A program made the translations under genes and the position numbers. Shown here one piece after another: positions 18,459-28,058 of a stretch of 64,000 bases of DNA (positions are counted from its first letter, which is position 1; every line of letters starts with the position of its first letter). Location: NCBI RefSeq assembly GCF_000513295.1, contig NC_023065.1, forward strand, positions 2,960,501 through 3,024,500. The letters run 5' to 3'. The notes below the pieces were generated by a model that worked only from the letters and a program-made list of their open reading frames with translations, ran no database searches and was not told where the DNA came from. Source of the DNA: Magnetospirillum gryphiswaldense MSR-1 v2. GTDB taxonomy: Bacteria; Pseudomonadota; Alphaproteobacteria; Rhodospirillales; Magnetospirillaceae.

Positions 18459-18565
18459 GTTGGTCTTTCGGGATTGCCGTTGGGCCATATATAGTCGGCC
18501 CGACTTTAAAGAAGCCGGGCCGGCGGCACAAGCCGGCTTGGGCCCGTACCAACGGAAAGCGTAAG

Positions 18566-19507
18566 ATGCCCCTGCCCCCGCTCACCATCGTCCTGGCGTC
18601 CCCGCGCGGTTTTTGCGCCGGCGTCGACCGCGCCATCCTGATCGTCGAGGCGGCCATCGCCAAATACGGTGCCCCGGTCTATGTGCGCCACGAAATCGTC
18701 CACAACCGCTTTGTCGTCGATTCGCTCAAGGCCAAGGGCGCCATCTTCGTCGACGAACTGGCCGAAGTCCCCGATGGCGTGCCGGTGGTGTTTTCCGCCC
18801 ATGGCGTGCCCAAATCGGTACCGGCGGCGGCGGATGCGCGCGGTCTCGATTACCTGGACGCCACCTGCCCGCTGGTGACCAAGGTCCACCGCGAGGCTGA
18901 ACTGCACCACGACATGGGCCGCCAGATCGTCATGATCGGCCACAAGGGCCACCCGGAAGTGATCGGCACCATGGGCCAGGTGCCCGACGGCGCCGTGCTG
19001 TTGGTGGAAAGCGTCGCCGACGCCGAGGCGGTCAATCCCGCCGATCCGGCCAAGCTGGCCTATATCACCCAGACCACGTTGTCGGTGGACGACACCACCG
19101 CCATCGTCGAAGCCCTGCGGCGGCGCTTTCCCGACATCGTCGGCCCGCGCAAGGACGATATCTGCTATGCCACCACCAACCGCCAGATCGCGGTCAAGAC
19201 CATCGCCCCCCATTGCGACGCGGTGATGGTGATCGGCGCCCCCAATTCATCCAATTCCAAGCGATTGGTCGAAGTGGCGGCACGGTCGGGCTGCGCCCAT
19301 TCCATCCTGGTGCAGCGCGCGGACGACATCGTCTGGGACGATCTGGGCCGCATCGCCCGCCTGGGCATCACCGCCGGCGCCTCGGCCCCGGAAGTGTTGG
19401 TGGAGGAGGTGATCAGCGCCGCCCGCCAGCACTTCACCGTCATCATCGAGGAGGTGAAGGTCACCGACGAGACCGTGGCCTTCAAACTGCCGCCGCAATT
19501 GCTGTGA
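18566..19507 (+). CDS. ispH: 4-hydroxy-3-methylbut-2-enyl diphosphate reductase
   Basis: IspH is the last enzyme of the non-mevalonate pathway and makes IPP and DMAPP with a [4Fe-4S] cluster. The 313-residue protein has the three cluster cysteines: Cys17 in PRGFCAGV, Cys101 in DATCPLV and Cys200 in ICYATTNRQ. The catalytic region with SAHGVP and TTLSVDD motifs is intact. A GGAAAG ribosome binding site precedes the ATG. The following GNAT gene overlaps it by four bases. Confidence 0.97.
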   Translation: MPLPPLTIVLASPRGFCAGVDRAILIVEAAIAKYGAPVYVRHEIVHNRFVVDSLKAKGAIFVDELAEVPDGVPVVFSAHGVPKSVPAAADARGLDYLDATCPLVTKVHREAELHHDMGRQIVMIGHKGHPEVIGTMGQVPDGAVLLVESVADAEAVNPADPAKLAYITQTTLSVDDTTAIVEALRRRFPDIVGPRKDDICYATTNRQIAVKTIAPHCDAVMVIGAPNSSNSKRLVEVAARSGCAHSILVQRADDIVWDDLGRIARLGITAGASAPEVLVEEVISAARQHFTVIIEEVKVTDETVAFKLPPQLL

Positions 19508-19968
19508 CCATCCGCACCGCCAATCCCGACGACGCCCCCCACATCCTGGCGCTGCTGCACGAGCTGGCGGCGTTCGAGGGCGGGACCGTCACCGCTGGCG
19601 CCCACGATTTGCGCGCCGCCTTGGAAAGCCGACGGATGGAGGCACTATTGGCCGAACAGGCGGGGGAGAGCGTCGGCCTGCTGACAGTACTGCCCAGTTA
19701 TTCGTCCTGGCGCGGTCAGGCTGGCGCCATCATCCACGACCTTTATGTGCGCCCCGCCGCCCGTGGCCTGGGCCTGGGGCGCAAGCTGGTGCACACCCTT
19801 CTGGCCCTGGCGCCTGAACGCGGCTGGGGCCGCGTCGATGTCAATGTACTGGACTGGAACCAGACAGCCCAGCAGTTCTACGCGCAATTGGGTCTTGTTC
19901 CGGCCACGGGCTGGCAAATCTGGCGTATCGAGGGCGAGGCACTGGAAAAGCCCTATGAGGTGCAGTAG
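19504..19968 (+). CDS. GNAT family N-acetyltransferase
   Basis: The 154-residue protein is a single GNAT domain starting [17 protein letters not shown], with the acetyl-CoA loop [14 protein letters not shown] and the C-terminal [13 protein letters not shown] segment typical of diamine or small-molecule acetyltransferases. It starts with GTG within the ispH stop codon (GTGA), so translation should be coupled. Several longer in-frame extensions exist upstream but would lie wholly inside ispH. The substrate is unknown; the position between ispH and thrB gives no clear clue. Confidence 0.8.
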   Translation: MTIRTANPDDAPHILALLHELAAFEGGTVTAGAHDLRAALESRRMEALLAEQAGESVGLLTVLPSYSSWRGQAGAIIHDLYVRPAARGLGLGRKLVHTLLALAPERGWGRVDVNVLDWNQTAQQFYAQLGLVPATGWQIWRIEGEALEKPYEVQ

Positions 19969-20000
19969 TTTGCCCCCGGACATGGTTTAAGGACAGGGGC

Positions 20001-20981
20001 ATGGCGGTCTATACCGAGGTTTCCGACGACGAGATGCGGGCCTTCATCGCCGGATACGATATCGGCGACGTGGTCTCCTATACCGGCATCGCCGAGGGGG
20101 TGGAGAATTCCAACTTCCTGGTCCAGACCGAAACCGGTCCCTATATCCTGACCATCTACGAAAAGCGGGTGAACCCGGCTGAGTTACCGTTCTTCGTCCA
20201 GTTGATGGAGCATCTGGCGGCGCGCGGCCTCGCCTGCCCCACGCCCTTGCATGGCCGTGACGGCGTGGTGCTGCGGCAATTGTGCGGGCGCCCGGCGGCC
20301 ATGGTCACCTTCCTGCGCGGCATGTCGGCCAAACGCCTGAGCGCCGGTCATTGTGCCGCCCTGGGCGAAGCCATGGCGCAGATGCATCTGAAGGGCGCCG
20401 ATTTCGCCGGCACCCGCGCCAACAACCTGTCGGTGTCCGGTTGGCGCCCGTTGTTCGAGCAATGCCGCGACGGCGCCGATCAGGTCAAGCCCGGGCTGCA
20501 AGCCTTCATCGCCGAGCGCCTGGACGAGTTGGAAAAAAGCTGGCCCAAGACCTTGCCCTCGGGCCTGATCCACGCCGATCTGTTCCCCGACAACGTATTC
20601 TTCATGGCCGACAAGGAAACCCGCGAGGACCGGGTGTCGGGGCTGATCGACTTTTACTTCGCCTGCACCGATTTCCTCGCCTACGACGTGGCCATCTGCC
20701 TGAACGCCTGGTGCTTCGAGCCCGATTCGTCGTTCAACGCCACCAAGGCTCGCGCCTTGCTCAACGGCTACGGCAAGGTCCGCCCGCTGTCGGCGGACGA
20801 GTTGGATACCCTGCCGCTGCTGGCCCAGGGCGCGGCCATGCGCTTTTTGCTGACCCGGCTGTACGACTGGCTGAACACCCCGGAAGGCGCCCTGGTCAAA
20901 CGCAAGGACCCGCTGGAATATTACCGCAAGCTGCGCTTCCACCAGGGACTGACCGGCCCCGGCGCCTATGGCATCGCATGA
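20001..20981 (+). CDS. thrB: Homoserine kinase (ThrB2/APH-fold type)
   Basis: This enzyme phosphorylates homoserine in threonine synthesis. The 326-residue protein is the aminoglycoside-phosphotransferase-like type of homoserine kinase used by alphaproteobacteria and pseudomonads, not the GHMP type. It has [14 protein letters not shown] at its start, [13 protein letters not shown], the catalytic loop [10 protein letters not shown] and the metal-binding [19 protein letters not shown] precedes the ATG. rnhA starts within its stop codon, as seen in many alphaproteobacteria. Confidence 0.93.
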   Translation: MAVYTEVSDDEMRAFIAGYDIGDVVSYTGIAEGVENSNFLVQTETGPYILTIYEKRVNPAELPFFVQLMEHLAARGLACPTPLHGRDGVVLRQLCGRPAAMVTFLRGMSAKRLSAGHCAALGEAMAQMHLKGADFAGTRANNLSVSGWRPLFEQCRDGADQVKPGLQAFIAERLDELEKSWPKTLPSGLIHADLFPDNVFFMADKETREDRVSGLIDFYFACTDFLAYDVAICLNAWCFEPDSSFNATKARALLNGYGKVRPLSADELDTLPLLAQGAAMRFLLTRLYDWLNTPEGALVKRKDPLEYYRKLRFHQGLTGPGAYGIA

Positions 20982-21421
20982 GTGAGTGCGTCGAAATCTT
21001 CACCGACGGGGCCTGCTCGGGCAATCCCGGTCCCGGTGGTTGGGGCGCCATTTTGCGCTATAAGGGCGTGGAAAAGGAATTGTGCGGCGGCGAGAACCCG
21101 ACCACCAACAACCGCATGGAAATGATGGCGGCGATCATGGCGCTGGAAACCCTGAGCCGCTCCTGCCCGGTCACTCTTTACACCGACAGCCAATACGTCA
21201 TGAAAGGCATGACCGAATGGCTGAAGGGCTGGAAGGCGCGCGGCTGGAAAACCGCCGACAAGAAACCGGTCAAGAACGACGACCTGTGGCAGCGCCTGGA
21301 CGCCGCCTGTGCGCGGCATCAGATCACTTGGCAATGGGTCAAGGGCCATGCCGGCCACCCGGAGAACGAACGCGCCGACCAACTGGCCCGCGACGGCATC
21401 AAGGTGGTATTGGGCAAATAG
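20978..21421 (+). CDS. rnhA: Ribonuclease HI
   Basis: RnhA cuts the RNA strand of RNA-DNA hybrids. The 147-residue protein carries the complete active site: Asp10 (FTDGACSGN), Glu48 (NRMEMM), Asp70 (YTDSQY), His124 (VKGHAGH) and Asp134 (ERADQLA). The basic [10 protein letters not shown] segment is present. The ATG overlaps the thrB stop (ATGA). It ends six bases from the convergent flavin-oxidase-like gene, with no terminator seen in between. Confidence 0.97.
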   Translation: MSECVEIFTDGACSGNPGPGGWGAILRYKGVEKELCGGENPTTNNRMEMMAAIMALETLSRSCPVTLYTDSQYVMKGMTEWLKGWKARGWKTADKKPVKNDDLWQRLDAACARHQITWQWVKGHAGHPENERADQLARDGIKVVLGK

Positions 21422-21427
21422 AGCGCT

Positions 21428-21988
21428 TCAGCCCTCCTCGTCGTCCTCGAACAATCCGGTGGGATAGCCGTCGAAGCTGTTGGCGTTCTTTTCGCGCTGG
21501 TATTTCAAGATACCGTCATCGCCCTTGCGCTCGGCCCATTCGGGCAACATGGCGCGCTGGCCTTGCAAATCCATCAACGGCACGCCGAAGCCGCAGGATG
21601 AATTGACGCTGTCCACATCGACAACCATGATCTGACGCGCCGCCGGATAAGCGGAGAACAACCCGATCAGGTCGGCCCATTCGCCGTCACGCTGATGCAC
21701 GGCGCGGCCCCGGCCATACAGACGCAAAATCTTCGGATTGCCGGTGAAGGCGCAGAACATGAGGGTGATGCGATCGTCGCGCAGCAGATGGGCGGCGGTT
21801 TCGTTGCCGCTGCCGGTCAGGTTGAGGAAGGCCACCCGGTTCGGTCCCAGCACGACGAAACTGCCGTCCAGACCCTTGGGGCTAATGTTGATGCGGCCCT
21901 CATCCGGGGCGGTGGCGACGAAGAACAGCGGTTGGGCGGCGATGAATGCCCGCTGCTCGTCGTTGATGCTGTCATAGAACTTTGCCAT
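21428..21988 (-). CDS. Pyridoxamine 5'-phosphate oxidase family protein (FMN-binding split barrel)
   Basis: The 186-residue protein begins MAKFYDSINDEQRAFIAAQ and continues with FFVATAPDEGRINISPKG and VAFLNLTGSGNETAAHL, the strands of an FMN-binding split barrel. Members of this PNPOx-like family bind flavin or F420 and reduce varied substrates; the usual vitamin B6 function is unlikely given the divergent sequence. The ATG at 21988 is chosen because GAGGCAGAG precedes it. The gene starts seven bases after a bacteriohemerythrin gene, so the two are probably one operon, which hints at oxygen- or redox-related work. Confidence 0.8.
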   Translation of the reverse strand: MAKFYDSINDEQRAFIAAQPLFFVATAPDEGRINISPKGLDGSFVVLGPNRVAFLNLTGSGNETAAHLLRDDRITLMFCAFTGNPKILRLYGRGRAVHQRDGEWADLIGLFSAYPAARQIMVVDVDSVNSSCGFGVPLMDLQGQRAMLPEWAERKGDDGILKYQREKNANSFDGYPTGLFEDDEEG

Positions 21989-21995
21989 CTCTGCC

Positions 21996-22403
21996 TCACC
22001 AGCGTTCTGCCTGTGGCTGACTGACATAGCGGCGATAGCGCATATCCTCAAGTGCCATGTGTTCGATCAAGGTGGTTATGGTGTTGCGCACCACCACCAT
22101 CATCTCGGCCAGGGAATCGGCGGACGCCAAAATTTCCGCCAAAGCCGTCACCGAGGCCATCAGCGCCCGGTGTTCGGCCTGATGGTGATCGAGGTCAGGA
22201 TAATGGATGCGGCTCAGCAGCAATTCCTCGTCGCGGAAGTGCCGGGCCAGACTGATGATGAAGTCGCGGTGAAAGCGCTGGACCACCGCGCGCGAGGCTC
22301 CGTCGGCCAAGGCCAGCACCACCGCGCCCACTTCATCGAAGAAAGCGCGGTGCTGGGCGTCGATCAGCGGATCGCCCACCGCCAGGGATTCCATCCATTG
22401 CAT
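21996..22403 (-). CDS. Bacteriohemerythrin
   Basis: The 135-residue protein has all seven di-iron ligands of the hemerythrin family: His18 (DAQHR), His55 and Glu59 (ARHFRDEE), His74 and His78 (DLDHHQAEHR), and His115 with Asp120 (IEHMALED). It should therefore reversibly bind oxygen or sense it in the cytoplasm. It is a single-domain type with no fused signalling domain. Expansion of such genes is known in magnetotactic alphaproteobacteria. It is followed seven bases later by the FMN-binding split-barrel gene. Confidence 0.92.
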   Translation of the reverse strand: MQWMESLAVGDPLIDAQHRAFFDEVGAVVLALADGASRAVVQRFHRDFIISLARHFRDEELLLSRIHYPDLDHHQAEHRALMASVTALAEILASADSLAEMMVVVRNTITTLIEHMALEDMRYRRYVSQPQAERW

Positions 22404-22456
22404 GCCCCCAGTGATGGCGCAATTACAATGACGGCACCGTGATGACGGTCAAGCGG

Positions 22457-23365
22457 TCAGGCCAGAATGCTGCCCCGGGGGATGGCGAAACCGCGCAGCA
22501 GGTCCGCCGCCTCCATCGGCCCCTTGCCGGCCCGCTGCACCCGCAGCAGCCGCAAGGCGCCGCTGCCGCAAGCCACCAACAGGGAATCGTCCAGCACCGT
22601 CCCCGGTGCCCCCGACCCTTCGGCCAGACCGGCGGCGAGAACCTTCAAGCGTTCCTCGCCCACCTGACACCACACGCCCGGCCACGGGGTCAGGCCACGC
22701 ACCTGACGTTCCAACTCCACCGCCGGACGGTTCCAGTCCAGCCGGCCCTCATCCTTGGCCAGCTTATGGGCATAGGTGACACCCTCTTCCGGTTGTTTCA
22801 CCTGAGGCAGGTCGTCATAGCGGGCCAAGGCATCGACGATCAGCCGCGCGCCCAGCACTGCCAGGGCATCGTGCAAGGAGGCGGCGTTGGTGTCGGCGGT
22901 GATCGGCAGGCTTTCCACCAGCAGCATGGCGCCGGTATCCAGGCCGGCATCCATCTGCATGATGGTCACCCCGGTCTCGGCATCGCCGGCCAGGATGGCG
23001 CGCTGGATCGGCGCCGCGCCGCGCCAGCGCGGCAGGAGCGAGGCATGTACGTTGAGGCAGCCCCGGCGCGGGGCGTCGAGGATGGCTTGCGGCAGGATCA
23101 AGCCATAGGCGGCAACCACCGCCGCGTCCAGGTCAAGGGCGCGGAAAGCCTGTTGCTCGGCCTCGGATTTCAGCGATTTCGGAATCCGCACCTCGATACC
23201 ATGCTGGGCGGCGAAGGCATGGACCGGAGTCAATTGCTCCTTATGGCCGCGCCCGGCGGGACGCGGCGGCTGCGCATAGACGCAGACCACGTCATGGCCG
23301 GCATCCAGCAGCGCCGACAGGATGGCGACCGAGAAATCCGGTGTCCCCATGAAGGCCAGACGCAT
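22457..23365 (-). CDS. fmt: Methionyl-tRNA formyltransferase
   Basis: Fmt formylates initiator Met-tRNA using 10-formyl-THF. The 302-residue protein begins [13 protein letters not shown] and has the folate/active-site segment [18 protein letters not shown] with the downstream [17 protein letters not shown]. The C-terminal domain that binds tRNA is present. It starts two bases after the def stop codon, the usual partnership in which Def later removes the formyl group. Transcription is from the promoter before def. Confidence 0.97.
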   Translation of the reverse strand: MRLAFMGTPDFSVAILSALLDAGHDVVCVYAQPPRPAGRGHKEQLTPVHAFAAQHGIEVRIPKSLKSEAEQQAFRALDLDAAVVAAYGLILPQAILDAPRRGCLNVHASLLPRWRGAAPIQRAILAGDAETGVTIMQMDAGLDTGAMLLVESLPITADTNAASLHDALAVLGARLIVDALARYDDLPQVKQPEEGVTYAHKLAKDEGRLDWNRPAVELERQVRGLTPWPGVWCQVGEERLKVLAAGLAEGSGAPGTVLDDSLLVACGSGALRLLRVQRAGKGPMEAADLLRGFAIPRGSILA

Positions 23366-23367
23366 GA

Positions 23368-23880
23368 TCAGCCCGCGTCCTTCTTGGCCTTCAGCAGCTT
23401 GCGCAGGATCATGTTGCGCTTGAGCGACGACAGATGATCGATGAACAAGATGCCGTCCAGGTGATCCATCTCGTGCTGCAACACCGTGGCCAGCAGGCCG
23501 TCGGCGTCGATTTCCTGGTGCGTGCCGGTTTCATCCCTATAGCGGACGCGGATGGCGCGTGGGCGCACCACGGCGGCGTAATGTTCGGGCACCGACAGGC
23601 AGCCCTCTTCATAGGTGTTATCGTCGTCGGAAACCCAGACGATTTCCGGGTTAACCATGCGCACCGGCTGGCGATCGTCCTCGGACCGGCCGATATCGGC
23701 GACGATGACCCGCTTGCCCACCGCCACCTGCGGCGCCGCCAGACCGATGCCGGGAGCGGCATACATGGTCTCCAGCATGTCATCCATCAGCGTGCGGATG
23801 GACGCGTCAACATCAGCGACCACCGCCGCCTTTTGCTTCAGGCGCGGATCGGGAGCGGTCAAAATGGACAGAACGGCCAT
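23368..23880 (-). CDS. def: Peptide deformylase
   Basis: Def removes the N-formyl group from new proteins. The 170-residue protein carries the three motifs of the enzyme: GIGLAAPQ (residues 44-51), EGCLSVP with metal ligand Cys94, and QHEMDHLDG with His136, Glu137 and His140. An upstream in-frame GTG at 23892 exists, but the ATG at 23880 has AAGGTGA at a good distance and fits the family start. It forms an operon with fmt. Confidence 0.97.
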   Translation of the reverse strand: MAVLSILTAPDPRLKQKAAVVADVDASIRTLMDDMLETMYAAPGIGLAAPQVAVGKRVIVADIGRSEDDRQPVRMVNPEIVWVSDDDNTYEEGCLSVPEHYAAVVRPRAIRVRYRDETGTHQEIDADGLLATVLQHEMDHLDGILFIDHLSSLKRNMILRKLLKAKKDAG

Positions 23881-23914
23881 GGAAACGGTCACCTTGGTGT
23901 CAAATTCTGACCTT

Positions 23915-23944
23915 CAGATAGGGTGTCGCCCCCGTTGCCGTCAA
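23915..23944 (-). promoter_or_regulatory. Possible promoter of def-fmt
   Basis: On the minus strand TTGACG (23939-23944) and TATCTG (23915-23920) are separated by 18 bases, about 35 bases upstream of the def start and downstream of the chemoreceptor gene. Confidence 0.4.
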
Positions 23945-23966
23945 GTTTAATGGATTACCACCGCCG

Positions 23967-25649
23967 TCATGAGCCACGGACCTCGGTCAGGAAATTGTCC
24001 ACCTGTGACGACAAGGTGGCGGAATTGCCGATCAGGGTATGGGCGGCATCCAAGACCTGCGACGCACCGATGCTGACCTGTTCCACCACCTGGGTCATGC
24101 GCTCGACATTGCGGGTCACCTCGGCGGTGCCGGCGGCGGCCTGCTGGATCGAGCGGGCGATTTCGGCGGTGGCGGCGCCTTGCTCCTCCACCGCCCCGGC
24201 CACCCCGGCGGCGATACCGCTGATCTGGTCGATGGTGTTGCTGATTCCGGCGATGCCGGCCACCACCTGGGACGAAGCCGATTGCACCTGACTGACCTGG
24301 GCGCTGATCTCGGTGGTGGCTTTCGATGTCTGGTTGGCCAGGGACTTCACTTCGTTGGCGACCACGGCGAAGCCCTTGCCGGCCTCGCCGGCACGCGCCG
24401 CCTCGATGGTGGCGTTGAGCGCCAACAGATTGGTTTGGCTGGCGATTTCGGTGATCAGGCCGACCACGTTACCGATGCGCTGCGCCACCTCGGCCAGAGA
24501 GCCGGCCAATTGGTTGACGTGCTGGGCGTCGCGGGCGGCATTGGCCGCCTCGACCGAGGATGCCGCCAATTGCCGTGAAATCTCGGCGATGGAGGCGGCC
24601 AGCTCTTCCGAGGCGGCGGCCACCGTTTCCACATTGCCGGCGGTCTGCTGGGCGGCACTGGCCAGGGCGGTGACCGTCCGCCCCGATTCATCGGAACTGT
24701 CGGCCAGGGTCTCGGCGGTGGTTTTCATCTGCTCGGCCGATTGCACCACCGTACCGGCGACACCGCTGACATCGCGCTCGAAACTTTCAGCCAGATGCAA
24801 CAGCCCCTGACGGCGCTGAGCTTCCGCCTGTTCCTTGCTTTTTTCCTGCTCGGCCTGCAACGAATCGGCCTGCAGCAATCCCTGGCGGAACACCTCGACC
24901 GAACGGGCCATGGCGCCGACCTCGTCCTGGGCCTCGACACCGGGAATTTGGACATCCCTTTTGCCGTCGGCCAGAACATCCATGGTGGAGGTCAATCGGC
25001 CCAGCGGGCCAATGATGCTGCGGACCAGCCACAACGACAGCAGCGACAACACCGCCAAGCTGATGCAGAAAATCACGATACCGTTGCGCAACGCCTTGGC
25101 GGCGGTTTCCTCCTGCTCGCGGATGGCGCCATCCAATTCCTTACCCAGGGATTCGTTGACGAAGGCCAAAGGCTCTTCCACCTTGCCGCTGGCCTGATCG
25201 ATTTCGTCATCCAGGCGGTCGAATTCGCTCTTGTCCGCCTTGCTCTCGATGGCCCGGCGCAGATCGGTGCCGATCAGACGCAGCAGGTGATCGAGATTTT
25301 GTTCCAATCCGACGAGGGCGGCTTTTTCCGCGGGCGTGTCGGCGACGGCCGCCGCCTTGCGACCATTGGCCTTCAGATTGGCCGACAATTGTTCGATCAA
25401 AACCAGACGATCGGGGGCGATACTGCCTTGCTCGCGGTCGATGATGGAATCCATGGCCGCCAGGGTCAGGCGGATCAGGTCGTCGTTGAGCATGGACAAC
25501 ACCCCCAGATCCTCGATCCGGTTATGAGTCTCACGCGATGAGCTTTCCATGGAATCATGCGTATTGAGGACGATCAGTCCCATGATCGCCAGACCGGCAA
25601 CGGCCAAGGCCCACAGCAACGCCAAACGACTTTTGATGGTCAGCGCCAT
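23967..25649 (-). CDS. Methyl-accepting chemotaxis protein
   Basis: The 560-residue protein has two membrane helices (about 7-29 and 190-212) enclosing a mostly helical periplasmic sensor domain of about 160 residues. A HAMP domain (about 213-265) and a cytoplasmic signalling domain follow; the hairpin tip contains the conserved [21 protein letters not shown] motif. The ligand is unknown. The ATG at 25649 has a GGGGGGAG ribosome binding site; a longer in-frame extension to 25718 is less likely. No CheR/CheB-tethering pentapeptide is seen at the C-terminus (it ends EVRGS). It is far from the che cluster at 56-62 kb but may signal to it. Confidence 0.95.
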   Translation of the reverse strand: MALTIKSRLALLWALAVAGLAIMGLIVLNTHDSMESSSRETHNRIEDLGVLSMLNDDLIRLTLAAMDSIIDREQGSIAPDRLVLIEQLSANLKANGRKAAAVADTPAEKAALVGLEQNLDHLLRLIGTDLRRAIESKADKSEFDRLDDEIDQASGKVEEPLAFVNESLGKELDGAIREQEETAAKALRNGIVIFCISLAVLSLLSLWLVRSIIGPLGRLTSTMDVLADGKRDVQIPGVEAQDEVGAMARSVEVFRQGLLQADSLQAEQEKSKEQAEAQRRQGLLHLAESFERDVSGVAGTVVQSAEQMKTTAETLADSSDESGRTVTALASAAQQTAGNVETVAAASEELAASIAEISRQLAASSVEAANAARDAQHVNQLAGSLAEVAQRIGNVVGLITEIASQTNLLALNATIEAARAGEAGKGFAVVANEVKSLANQTSKATTEISAQVSQVQSASSQVVAGIAGISNTIDQISGIAAGVAGAVEEQGAATAEIARSIQQAAAGTAEVTRNVERMTQVVEQVSIGASQVLDAAHTLIGNSATLSSQVDNFLTEVRGS

Positions 25650-25737
25650 TCTCCCCCCTGGGTCAATTGCCAGCACGATCCGAAACGACTGCACATTAGC
25701 ATGAATCGCGAAAAACAACCGTCATTGGTGGGGACGG

Positions 25738-26169
25738 TCAGACGAAAACCATGGCGCCGTCCTTGCTGGCATCGGCCAGAAAGGTGACGACACCCCCCTT
25801 GGCCACCGGCACGTCGGGGCGCAGATCATCGGGGTCCATGCCCAAAGCCTTCAGCCCCATTTCACAGACCATGAAGGTGACGCCCAAGGCGACGCAGGCC
25901 TCCAGCAGGGTCTCGAAATCGGCGACGTTCCGGGACTGGAACTGGGCATCCAAATCGGCGGCGCCCGATCCGTCGGAACATTTCAGCCGCCGCCACGCCT
26001 GATCGCGCTCCAGGGCGCGGCCCGCCCACATGGTGAAAAACAAGGTGACCGGCGTGTTCGAGGCCACCGCCGCCGCCGCCATCACCAAGGCGTAATGGAT
26101 TTTGTCGAAATCGCCGGAAAAGACGACGATGGACAATTTGTCGGGCGCGGTCTTGTCAGCCGCAGGCAT
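25738..26169 (-). CDS. DsrE-like family protein
   Basis: The 143-residue protein has the alternating strand-helix pattern of DsrE/DsrF-like proteins: LSIVVFSGDFDKIHYALVMA at the N-terminus, TPVTLFFTMWAG, and a VTFMVCEMGLKALG segment whose Cys aligns with the sulfur-binding cysteine of the family. Such proteins bind or transfer sulfane sulfur or form membrane-associated complexes. It starts within the 3' end of the moeB-like gene (14-base overlap), so it is translated with it, and lies downstream of cysK. A sulfur-handling role is inferred from family and context. Confidence 0.75.
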   Translation of the reverse strand: MPAADKTAPDKLSIVVFSGDFDKIHYALVMAAAAVASNTPVTLFFTMWAGRALERDQAWRRLKCSDGSGAADLDAQFQSRNVADFETLLEACVALGVTFMVCEMGLKALGMDPDDLRPDVPVAKGGVVTFLADASKDGAMVFV

Positions 26170-26956
26170 GGGCCGTGCTCCCATGCCCGGACAGATCGGT
26201 GATGATCGGATGGTCGCCGCATAGCGGACAGCCGGGGTCGCGCTTGACCCGCACGGTGCGAAAGGCCACCGACAGCGCGTCATAGATCAGCAGCCGCCCG
26301 GCCATGCTGTCGCCGATGCCCAAGATTTCCTTCAACACCTCGGTCGCCTGCATGGCCCCCAGGGTACCGGCCATAGCCCCCAGCACGCCCGCCGACGAAC
26401 AACTGGGGATGGCGCCTTCCGGCGGCTCCTCGGCATAGATGCAGCGATAACAGGGGCCGTCGGGGCGGAAGGTGGAAAGCTGGCCGTCAAAGCGCAGGAT
26501 GGCCGCCGACACCAAGGTGGCGCCGGCGAAACGACAGGCATCGTTGACCAGGAAACGGGTGGCGAAATTGTCGGAGCCATCGGCCACCACCGGATAATCG
26601 GCGATGATGGCGGCAGCGTTATCCTTATCCAGACGGGCGCGGATCGGGATGATTTTCACATCCGGGTTAAGCGCGGCCACCGCGTCAACAGCGCTGTCCA
26701 CCTTTGCCCGTCCGACGCTGGCGGTGGTGTGCAGGATTTGCCGTTGCAGGTTGGACAGATCGACCACGTCGTCGTCGACCACGCCGATGGTCCCCACCCC
26801 CGCCGCCGCCAGATACTGGATCACCGGCGAGCCCAAACCGCCGGCACCGATGACCAGCACGCGGGAGTTCAGCAGCTTGGCTTGGCCCACTCCGCCCACT
26901 TCCGGCAAGATGATGTGGCGGGCATAACGCTGGATCTGGTCTTCGCGGAAATCCAT
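26156..26956 (-). CDS. moeB: MoeB/ThiF/HesA-family adenylyltransferase (E1-like)
   Basis: The 266-residue protein begins MDFREDQIQRYARHIILPEVG, as in MoeB and ThiF, and contains the nucleotide-binding loop VLVIGAGGLGSPV, the DDDVVDLSNLQRQ segment, and two Cys-x2-Cys pairs for structural zinc (CYRC and CPLC). It should adenylate the C-terminal glycine of a ubiquitin-like sulfur carrier such as MoaD, ThiS or a CysO-like protein. No rhodanese domain is fused. The start at 26956 follows a strong GGAGGTGG site. It lies between cysK and the DsrE-like gene. MoeB is the best guess, but a role in thiamine or cysteine synthesis is possible. Confidence 0.85.
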   Translation of the reverse strand: MDFREDQIQRYARHIILPEVGGVGQAKLLNSRVLVIGAGGLGSPVIQYLAAAGVGTIGVVDDDVVDLSNLQRQILHTTASVGRAKVDSAVDAVAALNPDVKIIPIRARLDKDNAAAIIADYPVVADGSDNFATRFLVNDACRFAGATLVSAAILRFDGQLSTFRPDGPCYRCIYAEEPPEGAIPSCSSAGVLGAMAGTLGAMQATEVLKEILGIGDSMAGRLLIYDALSVAFRTVRVKRDPGCPLCGDHPIITDLSGHGSTAHACG

Positions 26957-26968
26957 CACCCACCTCCT

Positions 26969-27045
26969 CGTCATTGCCGGGCTTGACCCGGCAATCCATG
27001 ATCGCCGCCTGGAACTGGCCCCCCGGGTCAAGCCCAGGGGTGACG
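26969..27045. repeat. Palindromic interspersed repeat (REP/RIME-like)
   Basis: Two imperfect inverted arms, CGTCATTGCCGGGCTTGACC... and its near complement ending ...GGTCAAGCCCAGGGG, flank a short centre. This is a pattern of dispersed alphaproteobacterial palindromes. It sits between cysK and moeB and could act as a terminator or mRNA-stabilising hairpin. Confidence 0.65.
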
Positions 27046-27063
27046 GACAGACGAGCGGCGCGC

Positions 27064-28005
27064 TTACTCGAACAATGCGGTGGACAGATAGCGTTCGGCG
27101 AAGCTGGGCAGAATGACGACGATCAACTTGCCCGCCATGTCGGGGCGCGCCCCCACTTCCAAAGCGGCGGCGATGGCCGCGCCCGACGAGATGCCCACCG
27201 GCAGGCCTTCCACCTTGGCCGCCTTGCGGGCATTGGCGAAGGCGGTTTCGTTGCTGATCTGCAAGATCTCGTCGACCACCGAACGGTCCAGGTTGCCGGG
27301 CACGAAGCCGGCGCCGATACCCTGGATCTTGTGCGGCCCCGGCGCGCCACCGGACAGCACCGGGCTGTCCTCGGGCTCGACGGCGATGATCTTGATGTTG
27401 GGGTTCTTGGCCTTCAGCACCCGACCGATACCGGAAATGGTGCCGCCGGTACCGACACCGGCGATGACCGCATCGACCTTGCCGTCGGTGTCGTTCCAAA
27501 TCTCGATGGCGGTGGTCGATTCGTGGATGGCCGGGTTGGCCGGGTTCTCAAATTGCTGGCACATGACGGCGCCGGGGGTTTCCGCCACCAGCCGCTCGGC
27601 TTCCTTGACGGCGCCGGTCATGCCCTTGGCCGCCGGGGTCAGCACGATTTCCGCCCCCAGATGGGCCAGCATCTTGCGCCGCTCCAGGCTCATGCTTTCC
27701 GGCATGGTCAGGATCAGGCGATACCCCTTGGCGGCGCAGACGAAGGCCAGGGCGATACCGGTATTGCCCGAGGTCGGCTCGATCAGGGTGGCGCCCGGCT
27801 TCAGCCGGCCTTCACGCTCGGCGGCTTCGATCATGGCCAGACCGATGCGGTCCTTGACGCTGGCCAGCGGATTGAAGAACTCGCACTTGCCGACGATGCT
27901 GGCCTTGGCCCCGACCTCGGCGGCCAACTTGTCCATGCGCACCAACGGGGTGGCGCCGATGGTGTCGACGATGGAATCGTAGATGCGGCCGCGGAACTCG
28001 CCCAT
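27064..28005 (-). CDS. cysK: Cysteine synthase A (O-acetylserine sulfhydrylase)
   Basis: CysK makes cysteine from O-acetylserine and sulfide with PLP. The 313-residue protein has the PLP lysine Lys51 in [10 protein letters not shown], the substrate loop TSGNTG and the phosphate-binding [10 protein letters not shown]. The C-terminal region is typical of CysK. The ATG at 28005 follows AGGGAAAATACC, which decides it against an upstream ATG at 28056. The gene follows an Rrf2 regulator gene by 53 bases that contain a promoter and a dyad. It is probably repressed or tuned by that regulator (see findings). Confidence 0.95.
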   Translation of the reverse strand: MGEFRGRIYDSIVDTIGATPLVRMDKLAAEVGAKASIVGKCEFFNPLASVKDRIGLAMIEAAEREGRLKPGATLIEPTSGNTGIALAFVCAAKGYRLILTMPESMSLERRKMLAHLGAEIVLTPAAKGMTGAVKEAERLVAETPGAVMCQQFENPANPAIHESTTAIEIWNDTDGKVDAVIAGVGTGGTISGIGRVLKAKNPNIKIIAVEPEDSPVLSGGAPGPHKIQGIGAGFVPGNLDRSVVDEILQISNETAFANARKAAKVEGLPVGISSGAAIAAALEVGARPDMAGKLIVVILPSFAERYLSTALFE

Positions 28006-28026
28006 GGTATTTTCCCTGTCCTGAGT

Positions 28027-28056
28027 GTAGTTTATTACATAAGTACAGTTTGACAA
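28027..28056 (-). promoter_or_regulatory. cysK promoter overlapping a dyad element
   Basis: On the minus strand TTGTCA (28051-28056) and TAAACT (28029-28034) are 16 bases apart. An imperfect dyad, GTA...TAC at 28027-28046, covers the -10 and the spacer. It is a candidate binding site for the Rrf2 regulator encoded just upstream. Confidence 0.5.
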
Positions 28057-28058
28057 GC

